DNA of 64,000 nucleotides, from NCBI RefSeq assembly GCF_040802235.1, contig NC_133161.1:106409001-106473000 (forward strand). The letters are read 5' to 3'. The notes below the pieces were generated by a model that worked only from the letters and a program-made list of their open reading frames with translations, ran no database searches and was not told the origin of the DNA. Position numbers and translations under genes: made by a program. The stretch's first letter is position 1. Every line of letters begins with the position of its first letter. This DNA comes from Manis javanica (taxonomy: Eukaryota; Chordata; Mammalia; Pholidota; Manidae). Positions 35,990 through 46,686 of this stretch are shown here, in pieces.

Positions 35990-36690
35990 CCCCAGTTGCT
36001 AACACAGAGTGTCTAAAACCTCTGGAATTTCCTGAGTGATAGGAACATCTTTTCCTCTAATGAGGTGACTCCTGGTGAGCCCCTAGAATGGGGGCTGGTC
36101 TTTAGAAAGACTAAGGCATATGGTTGGAACTTTTGGCCCCAAACCCAACCTCCAGGAAGGAGAGGTGGGTGGAGATTGAGTTAATCACCAATGGCCAATG
36201 ATTTAATCAATTGTGCCTACATAATGGAACTTCCATAAAAACTCCTAAAGGGTAGGGTTAGGAGGCTTCCGAGTTGGTGAATGCATCTCATACTGGGAGG
36301 GTTGCATACCCCAACTTCACAGAACAGAAACTCCAGGAGCTAGGGGCCCTTCCAGATCTCTTTATATATACTTCTTCATCTGACTATTCATTTGTTTCTT
36401 TTATTACAAACTGATAAACATAAGTAAAGTGTGTTCCTGAGTTCTGTAACCTGTTCCAGCAATATATTGCATTGGGAGTGTGGGAATCCAATAATTTGCA
36501 GCTAAATCAGAAGTGTGGGTATCCTAGGAACACAATCCTTGCAACTGGTATCTGAAGTGAGGAGTCTTGTGGCACTGAGCCCTAAACGTATGGGTAGTGG
36601 GATTGATACCCACCTGGTGTTGGGAAGTTGGAGAATTCATTGTGGGTGTGGAAGTGCAGTGAGTGAAGACAGTGCAGACATACATTACAC
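35990..36690 (+). mobile_element. Old solo-LTR-like element (family uncertain)
   Basis: 'ggaacttccataaaaactcc', 'taagtaaagtgtgttcctga', 'ttgcaactggtatctgaagt' and 'ggcactgagccctaaac' occur in the order seen in a class of mammalian ERV LTRs (U3 end, R, U5). No adjoining retroviral genes are visible, so it is probably a solo LTR. I cannot name the family with confidence. Confidence 0.55.
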
Positions 36691-37309
36691 TTCAAAAGAT
36701 TAGAAGAATAAATTTAAACAAAAGATGAAATAATATGAAACCAACAGAGAGCTGAACAGAAATGAAAAATGCTTGCAAACTTTAAATAGTGAACAGTGGA
36801 CTGGGTCCTGCAGGAAGCTGGATCAATGAATTAAAAACAAACTAATAATCTGAGGAGGACTTAAAGGAAAAGCATAAAAAAGTATCACATGAAAACCATG
36901 CAACAGGGCTGAACTATGACACACATTCTGTGTGCTACACAGCACCACCAGGAAGGGCGAGCAGAGAGGAAGAGGACAGTTAGCCCAATAATGGGAAGGA
37001 ACTGTCAGATCAATCATCAAAGTAGTTTTGTCAGAGCTAAATGTGGTAAACAGAGCAATTCCCCCCACCACCTAAGTGGCCCACATCCTAAACCGTTACC
37101 TGTGATTTTCAAGCAACAATGTTGTGAAGCAAGATTCAATACAGGTGAAATTGTGAGAAAACTAGAATTTTTTCAAGAAATGAGGAAGTACAGCACCTTC
37201 AAATTTTAATGAACTACTCAGATATGTCTTTAGATAAGCCTAGAGAAAAGTCAGTGTTGAAGAAAAAGCCTTGATACACAGAAATAATACGAAACATTAA
37301 AACTGGTTA
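36691..37309. other. Unassigned DNA, no gene seen
   Basis: The open frame at 36916-37209 (97 codons) has no recognised domain. I see no other feature. Confidence 0.4.
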
Positions 37310-37640
37310 AACAGTTAAGTTTAATATATTTGTTAAAACCAAATAATCACAGTGAAACTGCTCTACATGATATATCATGGTGGGTACATGTAATTATAAA
37401 TTTGTCCAAACCCAAAGATTGTTCAAGACCAGGCGTGAACCCTCATGTGAACTATGGACTTTGGAAGATAGTAATAATGTATCAATGCAGATCCATCGGT
37501 AGTAACAAATGTAACAAATGCATCCATCTGTCTGGAGGCTATGTGAGGCAGGGAGCTATGGGAAACCTCTGTACTTTCTTCTCAATATTTCTGTGAACCT
37601 ATCATTTTTAAAAGTTAATTTTTTAAAATAACCTTAGTAG
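37310..37640 (+). mobile_element. L1 3' UTR fragment, plus strand (inverted-repeat arm)
   Basis: 'tgaactatggactttggaag', 'ggaggctatgtgaggcaggg' and 'ctgtactttcttctcaatat' are typical of an L1M 3' end. Its first ~95 bp also form one arm of an inverted repeat with 38265-38360. Confidence 0.7.
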
Positions 37641-38264
37641 TTAAGGAAAAATAATAATTCATGTAAAAAATAATTTGTATAATAACTCAATAGACTATGC
37701 ATAATGTAGAGACCAAGTGTTTAACAATTACAGAAATGTGGATCTTATTATATCAAAAAACCTGGTAAATAGAGAAAGAGGCTGCAAAATCCCCTTAAAT
37801 CCCCTTCTCATGAAGCAGGGAGTCTGTATCACCCTCAGGTGCTGAACCATCACCACCTATCTCCTCTCCTTCCAGCCAGCCCTTCAACTACTCCCACAGA
37901 ACCTTTTTTCACCTCACTGGGATAACCAGCTGACTTTCTGCCAGCCTTCCAGATGACCCCTTTCTTGACTTTTCTCTTTATCCTATCTAGATTCCTTGGT
38001 CTGTCAGGTCACTAGCACATGTTAGTACCTTAAACTTAAACTGTCTTTTCATTATACCCACCTGGAAAAAACCAACCAGTCTTTTCTCAGGCAATAAAGC
38101 ATTAAGTCCCACAGAGGTTCAGAGAGGCTCCAATAAAAACAGCCTCAACTGTTACTCTGACCACTATTTCAAACCTGTCACTCTCTTACCAAATCTCTAA
38201 CTCTGACCTAGTGCACAGCACTTTAAACAAATGCTTTCACTTTTTACTTTAGGGAAAAAAATTA

Positions 38265-38360
38265 TATAATTTTGGACAGATTTATAATGACATGTACCCA
38301 CCGTGATAGTATCACGTAGAGCAGTTTCATTGTGATTATTTGGTTTTAACAAATATATCA
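38265..38360 (-). repeat. Inverted copy of 37318-37412
   Basis: The reverse complement of this segment matches the start of the L1 3' UTR piece at 37318-37412 nearly base for base ('tttgttaaaaccaaataatc', 'tgaaactgctctac', 'ggtgggtacatgt'). The arms are separated by about 0.85 kb. Confidence 0.85.
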
Positions 38361-38389
38361 GATGTCACTCCTTTATCATCAAGAAATCT

Positions 38390-38720
38390 ATAAAACTAAC
38401 TTATGGACTCATACAGCCTACTTCCTTCCTGTTGTAAAAAGAAATCACTTCTTCTCCAATCAGTTCGCTAAGTTTTGGGGCTTCTCTATCGAAATGATTT
38501 GCAGTTCTGCAGCTTTTGTGTATCAAACTTTTATGTCTGAACAGGGCAGAACCAGTTACATCATTTGCTAATCCCAGCGCAAAATGAAAATGTGGGACCC
38601 CCATGGTTCAAAAATTATTAAGAATTTCAAGATGGCAATGGCAGATCATTAAACCAAGCACAGGGCCCTACTAAGTGCAGGGCTCTGTACTAATACATGG
38701 GCTTCAAGTCCACAAAGCCA
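38390..38720 (+). repeat. Ancient interspersed repeat (family not named)
   Basis: 'aaaatgaaaatgtgggaccc', 'caaaaattattaagaatttc' and 'cattaaaccaagcacagggc' form a pattern I recognise from many mammalian loci, but I cannot name the family. Confidence 0.5.
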
Positions 38721-40389
38721 GCTTTGCAATTGGGACTTTCCCAAAAACTCTGATATATGGTCTATAGGATCTATTGAAAAAACAATAAATCAACCTCTCT
38801 CATTCACCCCTATTACTATCCTGCTATGAAGGATGCTCTCTGACTCTTAAAAACTTACCTAGCATTGTCTGTATTTGTTGTGGCCAGTTTCTCACCTCCC
38901 ACTCATGCCTCACCCTGCCGCAAACTGACTTTGGCCCAGTGACTGCAGAAAGTGTTCTTCCCGAGGCCCCCAAGGGGAGCTGGGTTGCACAGCCACACAG
39001 TTGAGGTTCAGCCCTCGGTTTACCCAGCTTTGCCCTCCTTCCTACCACTTCCTTTAGCTTCCATGATGCCACACCATCCTGTTGTTCTTCCTAGCTCTTC
39101 ACCAGCTTCTTTTATGTCTTCTTTGCAAAATCTTCTTCCTCTTCTAGCCAGACACTCCATGTCAGCATAGTTCAAGCAACCAGCCCTTTTCCCTCTTTCA
39201 CAAAGTTTCTTCTTCTGTCATCTCATCAAGGCCACATCTCCAGCTTTTAACATCCTAATGGTGTAACTCATAACACAGAATTTGTGTATTTTTATGTAGC
39301 TAAAACTGCCATTTTTACATTTCCTTCAGTAGGTTTACTGGCCTATTTAGGAAGCTCTTTGACACTCAAATTATGGGAACAATCTGTATTTAAATTTTTA
39401 CTGCTTTTATTGTTTTTTACTCTTTTTTAGTTTCTTTGAACATTCATAATATTTCAACAGAATTTCTTAAATGTGATATATAACATTTTAAGTAAATTAT
39501 CTGAGTTCCAACATCATCTCCCTAATAACTTGAAATCTCGCTTTATGATCATTTTATAATAAAATAATTATTTTTGTGATCAGAGAAAGTAAATTTAAAA
39601 AATATACATTATATATAGTCAAACCTGGTTTTCCTGTATAATTTATTTTTCACTTAGAATAAGAAAAGGTGGAAACTGATTAAATCTTAAACGGTTAAGT
39701 CCAGTAATAGTGATGCTGAGTCCTGGCTCTGCTGACAAGCTCGTGGATGGTGGGAGGTGGCACATAACGGTTGGCAAGAGCCAAGAGCATTTGAGAATTT
39801 GAGTAGGTTTGAAGAATTTGTGTAAGCTGAAAATAGTCACGGGCAGGGGCCGTTAATATTAGATGGTAAGAATGGTTATCTCTGGAATGGCCGTTGGAGT
39901 AATGTTGTTGGAAATTAAGAACCCAGCAAAGATGCTTCTGATCAAAATACACTTAGTAGAACTGGTTAGGGGAGGGCTATTTTCATTAATTACAGTTAAG
40001 GTAGAAAACAAGGTTGTCCTCGAAGTGCAAAGAAAGTGACTCGGGTGCTGTCAACAGCTGTTAGGATGCGGCAGTAAGGGTCAGCAGGGCCCCGGAGTGG
40101 AGGGCCAGCAGTCCCAGGAAGCAGGTCTCCGGAGTAACAGCCCATGGGAGGCATAGTCCTGTCAATGATGAGTGATGCTGTGTGCTTTAAATCTGCAGAT
40201 ACCTTGTCCGTCACTTAGACTGTGGGTAACAGACCCACACTGTATAGATAATACAGCTCTGAAGAACGGATGTGTGCTGTGTAGAAACGCTAGACGTGGC
40301 TGATTAATACTGATAATTACTACTATTAGCCTAGGTGACTTGAAGTAGAGAAAGCGACGATTTTCTTTTAAATCATTCTGGGCTAGAGC
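38721..40389. other. Unassigned DNA, no supported gene
   Basis: Open frames on the minus strand (39643-40404) overlap one another in different frames without recognised domains. They lie on the minus-strand downstream side of the CpG-dense patch, so a non-coding first exon is possible but unproven. Confidence 0.4.
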
Positions 40390-40700
40390 ACAAATCGCAG
40401 CCAATAGGGTGAATGGCCCCAGGCAGTGCTGGTGTCTGAAAATTTAGCTTCGTCCACGGGCAGGAGCCGGTAGGAGGCGGGCTCCGCAGCGCCTCTGCCT
40501 CAGGCCCGGGGGCTGCTGTGCGCGCTCGGCGCCCAGGGAGGAGGCCCAACGGGCCAGATGTGCCACGTGCCACTCTCAGAAGCCCAATCAGTGGACGGCT
40601 AACATTTGCGTATAGAAGTGTGTTGAAAATCTCACGAGCTGAGGTCCAACAGGAGTCAGGCTATTGATATCGTCAATGCGTAACTTCGAAGCGTAACTCC
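40390..40700. promoter_or_regulatory. CpG-dense patch with two CCAAT boxes; candidate promoter
   Basis: About a dozen CpGs occur in roughly 110 bp at 40448-40560 ('gcgcgctcggcgcccaggg'), in a window that is otherwise CpG-poor. CCAAT occurs at 40401-40405 and 40584-40588, and an Sp1-like 'gaggcgggc' lies between them. No TATA box is evident. Further CpGs continue to about 40700 ('gcgtaacttcgaagcgtaac'). This is the layout of a small CpG-island promoter. The direction is unknown, and no exon is identified on either side. Confidence 0.4.
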
Positions 40701-41790
40701 ACCCCAGCTCTCGGAACAGACCAGCAGGAGCAGTTAAATATACATTTGTTAGTTAAAAATTAAATCGATGAATTAACTATTTGCTAACCAGTATTTCTTT
40801 GTTTTTTAAGTGTCTTGTCTTATAAAAATCAATTATTAAATCCTAAAGTCCTTGTTCTATAATTATAATTCCTGTTGGTTCCACTAATTTAATTACCTAA
40901 GAATATGCTGGTATAACTGCATTCCACTGATTGCACCCACATAGTATGTTTTTTTTCAGTTTTGGCTAAAATCTATTGAAAACTGATCATTTTCAGAACA
41001 GTTTTTGATAGTTTTATAATTCTGTAAACAATCATTTAACTGTGTTGGACAAAAATTACTTTGTAGCATATTTGACTCAGACCTCTTAATTTGTGAGAAT
41101 CAATTTTTTAGCTTGTCTGTATGTACAGTTTACATTCAGGGAACCCCAGTGTCTGCTGGGGAGGAAGCAATTACAATAGAAAACAGCTGAAGTCCGGGGT
41201 GGGGCTCCTACCACGACCCCCACACACGACATTGGTACGTGTGTCAAACCAGGAAGAGAGTCAAAATGAATATCTAAAAGCAAAGGGAGGACAGACTTGG
41301 GAAGAGAGATGGATTCAGAAGGCTGAAAGCGAGAAATAACAGGCATCAATATGAAGGATGGGAAAAGGCTTTGATGGGATCTCAACCCTTCAACAAAAAG
41401 GGAATGTGGAAGTAGGAAGGAGGAAGAAAGGAAGCCTTTTTTGTTTCGTTGTATTTTGTAATCAGAAATATTACATTCAATGTAGGAAAATTAGAAAACA
41501 AAAATTATGAGAAAGAAAATACAACTCACTCATAATGTGACAAATGAGGAACAATAACTTTTACTTTCTAATATATTACCTGGTAACCAATGACTTCAAA
41601 TGTATTTATTTTTGTATTTTAATAAATACATTTCCCTCCTCCCCATCTATTTCTTACGTGTAATACCTTCTGCTTTTTTTCCACCTCTTTTTATGATGTT
41701 TTAGGTCTTTCTTTCAAACAGAAGACACACTGGTTTCATTTTCCTGATGTGATCCGACACTTTTGAGGGTGTCAAATTCTTTCATACTTA
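40701..41790. other. Unassigned AT-rich DNA, no gene seen
   Basis: No recognisable repeat or coding feature. The overlapping open frames at 41086-41385 (minus) and 41121-41339 (plus) are mutual shadows without domains. Confidence 0.4.
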
Positions 41791-41794
41791 GTTA

Positions 41795-41990
41795 TTACAA
41801 ATCTGTTGCTGCTCAACAAATTTCCCCAAAATACAGTGACTATTGACTCACAGTTTCTCTGGGTTGGGAATTTGGGGGTGCCTCATCTGCGTGCATCTGG
41901 CTAAGGGTGTTTGACAAGGCTCCAGCCAAGGTTTTGGCCAGGGTTTTGCCATTTCTTGTTCAACTGGGGAAGACCCACAACGAAAACCCA
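41795..41990 (+). repeat. Ancient interspersed repeat, same family as at 15.9 kb
   Basis: Matches 15885-16040 by eye: 'caacaaatttccccaaaata', 'tctgggttgggaatttgggg'. It ends shortly before the left LTR of the class I ERV. Confidence 0.5.
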
Positions 41991-42054
41991 TCAACCCAGA
42001 CCCCCTGGTTTTTGGCAGCCCTTGGGTCCTTTCTGGCTATTAGTGGTGAGAGAT

Positions 42055-42780
42055 TGAATATACAAATGGACAATTACCAGACTATATACAAAAACAGAGC
42101 TCCAACCCACAGCCTACAGCAACCAGCCCAGGAGCCAGCCTGCCATAAGTGAGACTTGCAGGAAGTCATAATGCTCTCTAGTAACAGTCCAGGAAGCGAA
42201 ACAATAACTTACACAACCATCAGCCCCAAATAGTCAGAACTTGATTGATAACTGAGAGCTCTCTACTTTGGTTCCTGTTTCCAACTTAGCACCAACTTAG
42301 GACCTACCAGAGAATGTGAAATATGCACCCCTGACCAGTCACACAGGATACCATCCCCCACCACCCCAGTAGTCACCTCCAGCTTCCTAAAACCTCTAAT
42401 TGGGGTACACCTGAGCCTTCTCTCTCTTTTCTACCATAGTTTCCCACACCTCTCCCTGCCTCTGAGTCTGGCAAAACAAAAGTGACAGTGGCTGACTCCC
42501 TTGTTTGTAGAGCTATAAATAAATACCTTTGTTCTCATTGGGTTTGTCCTATAGTTCATTGTGGAGACCCAACTGACACCCAGTCCACTCTGCCCCTGGC
42601 ATGATCCTGGCCTTCAGCCCCGTGTAGTTCCTAGAGGGGCCCCTTATACCCTGCTGCTCACAACTTGTTCAGTCAGTGAAGATGTGGGACGTCAGCCATG
42701 GATGGAACGTGCTATCTGTGATGAGCTCCTCGGCTGTCTATCCTTAGTTTGGAACCTGGGTTTTATTGCTGGATCCTAGT
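42055..42780 (+). mobile_element. 5' LTR of the class I ERV
   Basis: Starts about 'tgaatatacaaatggacaat'. It shares with the 3' LTR the segments 'ccaggaagcgaaacaataac' (versus 'agggagccaagcaataaccc'), 'gacttgattgataactgaga', 'tggctgactcccttg' and 'gtgggagac'-like sequence. AATAAATA near 42517 is the probable poly(A) signal. The right boundary is uncertain because U5 is poorly conserved between the two LTRs. Confidence 0.7.
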
Positions 42781-44880
42781 TGGTTAGCATCCTTGATGGA
42801 GTCAAATTCCTTTCCATCTCTTTTGTGTCTTTTGTGTTACTGTTTTGTGTTGTGCTGAGAAGGAGAATCATAGTGTTGAACACAGGCATAGACCCGATAA
42901 GCTTCTTGTACAAGTTGTACAAACCTCACAGACAAGTGGGTTTTTGGTGACCAGCATCCATTTAGACAAACTTTGCTGCGCATCACCAATGAAACTGGAT
43001 GAGGATCTCTGTCCATCGTCATTTTGTGTTCTGTGAGGTTGGCTTTGATGCAGAGACAGCAATCTCTGGTATTTCATCTGCTGGGGACACAGATTGTCAG
43101 GTCTGGGTTGGGGCTGTTAGCTGACGGTCCAGGTATAGGCCTGAGACACAAGGTGCATGAGCTTCTTGTTCCAGTTGAGCCCCTGGGGGTGGGGAAGTCT
43201 AAATCCTCTCCTCCACCAGGAAACACAGCTTCTTCCATGCCTCCCACTTCAGTCCTAATTCTTATGCCCATGTTTCTAAATGGCATAACTTCACCAAGGA
43301 TGATCTGGGCCTTCATCAGCTATTCTGGGGAATACTTGATTTGAACGAAATTGGTCATTTGAGATGTGCCTTAGGAAAAAAAGGGACTAAGAAATCACAA
43401 GCCCAACAAGCATCATTTTTCGATTGGTATATGAGGACTTCAGATGAAATTCTTATTCAAAAAGTGCTTGGCTAAAAGATCCTTTAGATAAAGTCAGTGA
43501 GCGGACTCACAGAGTAAACAGGAACACAACAGGCTCGCTGCCCCAGGACCTGTCACCTGCCTGGTCTTCCAGCTGCCCCTCATCCCCTGTCCTTCTGACC
43601 TGTCTCCTCCTGTACCTCTTCTCTCCTCTTCCCTTTGTCCAGAACCCGTACCTTTTCCTAACAAATCTCCTAAAATCTCAAAATTCCAGTTGCCTCTAAG
43701 GATCCATCCCTTCCAAAAGCAAAGAACACAGAAGCTAACAACATAGAAGTTAAACCTTGGAACCCAAACTGAATTAGGAGGTATAATTCAAGACTCCCCT
43801 AAACCCAGATAAGACCAACAAATATTCATGAAATAATTTAGAATTCTTTTGGGTCCATATAACCCATGGTTCCCAACATTCTGGTCACATGTTGGTCAGA
43901 ATCCCAGTTGCTGAATCTTGCGGGGCAAAGGCTGACTGAACTGACCCAGTAAGGGACATGCAGGATACCTCTCTCCACAATAAACTTGAGGGTCACAAAA
44001 AGGGTAGAAGAGTAGAAAAGCCATATCTGAAATTTTTCCAATAAAAATTAATTGGACCATAACTCAATCACAAAAAAAAAAAACACAAGAAAGATTAAGA
44101 AATAAAAGGTTGAAATAGTCTGGAAAATACCTTCCTGCTAACAATATTGGGGAATTTAAGAAGGGGCTGATGAAAAATGAGAAACAGCCGCATGAGCTCA
44201 CTACAAACCCTGGCAGAATTTCAAAGGGCTCTAGAACAAAAGCAAGACAGGACCCAAAGTAAACTCTGGTTGCACAGATGAAAGAGCTAGGTGGCCCTTT
44301 CCCCAGCCAGCCATCCCTGACAGAGGCACTCAGAGATACTGTGAACCAAAGGGAGAAAAGATTGTCCTGGTGGAGGAAAGAAAAACCACGATAAAGAAAA
44401 GCCCCTCAGTTCAGATCAGTGGGGGTGCTCTGAGGAAGGACAAGTGCCCACCACCCTCCACCCCATTAGAAACTCAGAGTGAGGTAACCATAAGTACAGA
44501 TGGCCAATCTCATCAATTCCTGGTGCATTTGGGAAACCCTGCCACCCGGGCTCATCCGCTTCCTTGGAGAGAACATATCACACAAATGGGGGATATTTCA
44601 AATAACCCATACATGTTCCCCTCTCTCACAGCCCTTAACCACAACCCTTGAGCCCTCGACTATAAAACATCCCTTCCCATGATCCATTCTGTGATACCTC
44701 TTCTGTGAACTTGATGGGGGGAGACTCACTTTGCAAATAGAATTGTAGTATTAAATGTGCACCAGGGAGACTGTTTCTGGAGGTCTCATAGTCAAGCTGT
44801 GTCAGCTCTGGATACACCTTTGCCTCCCCATTAGATTAATGCCTTCCCAAGATAAACATCTTAATATTGTGTCTGACTAT
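42781..44880 (+). pseudogene. ERV gag-protease region, heavily decayed
   Basis: Scattered readings fit gag: a matrix-like segment near 43350-43480, a Pro/Ser-rich stretch near 43540-43700, and capsid/NC-like pieces to 44400. A protease-like reading lies at 44370-44651, where the usual LLDTGA-type active site is not intact. A segment near 44700-44800 resembles the protease-RT linker. There is no continuous frame and no function. Confidence 0.5.
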
Positions 44881-45089
44881 GGGCTAAAAATGCAGTGATA
44901 GAGCCAAAATAATTGTAGCAGAAGCCATAGAAGTCCAGCTAGAGCCTACAGGCCATCCCCTGGACTTCTCCAATGTCCCTTGAAGCCACAGGCAGAGGGA
45001 GAGATCACACACACCTGTAGCTGAGAGCTTTATATCCAGAGGCGTGTTGAGCTCTGCACTGGCTCCTGGAACACTCTCGTCTTTCCCAG

Positions 45090-45370
45090 TGTCACCCATC
45101 TGGTTGGGACATCAGGGCCATCAGCAAAATTGTTGTCCCTCACTTCCCAGCAATACCTAACAAAATACCGTTCTTCCCTCTGTTCCTCCAGAAGCCACTT
45201 GATTAGCTCTAGTGGGCCTTTGCACTGCCTTCTCTGTATGCCACAAGGCCTGGAGAATCAGTGCCTTTTTGCCCTCATCTGGGGAGAACAATAGTATATA
45301 CCTGGACTACACCTAGGGTTCACTGAGGAACCTCCTACGTTTCCCAGGTCCTCAATCAAGACTTAAAAAA
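45090..45370 (+). pseudogene. ERV reverse-transcriptase remnant
   Basis: Frame readings near 45100-45210 resemble the DLRAIN...P motif region of gammaretroviral reverse transcriptases. Those near 45300-45367 resemble the segment before the polymerase active site. The catalytic YXDD region is not recognisable; it was lost or eroded before 45643. Confidence 0.55.
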
Positions 45371-45642
45371 TACCAGTTTTTCTTATGATTCTGTTCTGAT
45401 GCAATATGTGCATCTATATATGTACAATATGTACGTCTCCTACCTTGTTCAGACCAAAAAAACCTGTAAAAAAAAAAAAAGATTCAATTTACTCAGTCTT
45501 TGTAGAAAAAGAACATACAGTTTTAAAAGATAAATTAAAATTTTATTAATACACAGTCCATTATTTAGGACATGACCTAAAGGGAAAAACACTGTCCTGA
45601 AAAACTCAAGGCTCTCCAAGTGTATCCTAGACTCCTCACAAA

Positions 45643-46450
45643 ATGATAATCGAGAGAATTTCAGGCTTCTGTGGAGATTGCAGACAATGGGAACCAAATT
45701 TTTCTGAGCTTGCAGCCCCTCTTATGATTAAATCAGTCTTCCATAAGAAACCCTCTGCTCTGGGAGCCAAATGTGAACAAGCCCTCTGGAACCTGAAGAA
45801 AGTTTGTCAAAAGTCTTCTTCCCTAGGCATCCCTAGCCACAAGCCTGTTAGCCTATCTGTGCAGGAGTGATTGGACAAGCCCTAGGGCTTAACTCAACTT
45901 CATGGGAAACATCAAAGACTTGCTGCTAACTGCTTACCCTTGAGCCAGTGGCAAAGACTTATCCCCATTTCCTTTGGGCAAGAGCTGCCACCTCAAAACT
46001 CATTGGTCCTTCAACTGAACCTCAACGCTTCCTGTTCCACCTCAGGGTTCCTCATTCAGCACAGACAGTAATGCTGCTGGGAACACACACTTTTCAGCCA
46101 GCCAGTTAGCCTCTTATGAAATCGTCTTCCTCCCTCTCAGACATTGCTGGTCATTGCTGTAACACCCTGAACCTTGCCTGTCTTCTGCCCCAGCCAGAAT
46201 AAGGCTTGTCCTTCAGTTAGAGAGCTCACTGCCCCTCATGCACATGTATTAGACTCCTGCAGAGAATGTTGGCCTTATGTCTTTTGACGGGTCTTAACTC
46301 AGAACTGAAGCTGGAGGCTCTCAAGCAGGGTGTGTTATCACGAGTGTGAGCTCTGCTTTAGCACACAGTCCTGTACGTAAGGTGAAATCGGCCCAGATGG
46401 CAGGATTTACTGCACTTACTGAAGTCTGTTAATTAGCCTAAGGTCAAAGA
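45643..46450 (+). pseudogene. ERV RT connection and RNase H remnant (left of Tigger1)
   Basis: 45643-45870 is an open block of 75 codons whose 'GFCGDCRQWEPNFSELAAPL' pattern is typical of the RT thumb/connection in class I ERVs. Degenerate RNase H-like readings follow to about 46450. The gene is then interrupted by the Tigger1 insertion and resumes near 48800. Confidence 0.7.
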
Positions 46451-46686
46451 GCAATCACAGACAGGCACACCTTGATGATATTGCAAGCCTGGTTTCAGAT
46501 CATGGCAGTAAAATGAGTCAGGTGGATGCTTTGTTTTCCCAGGGCATATTGAAGTTATGTTTACACTACAGCCTATTTTGTGTGCAATAGCATATGTCCA
46601 AAAAGATAATGCATATACCTTAATTTAAAAATACCTTATGGCTAAAAAATGCTAACCACCTAACAAGTCTGACCTAAACAAGTCAT

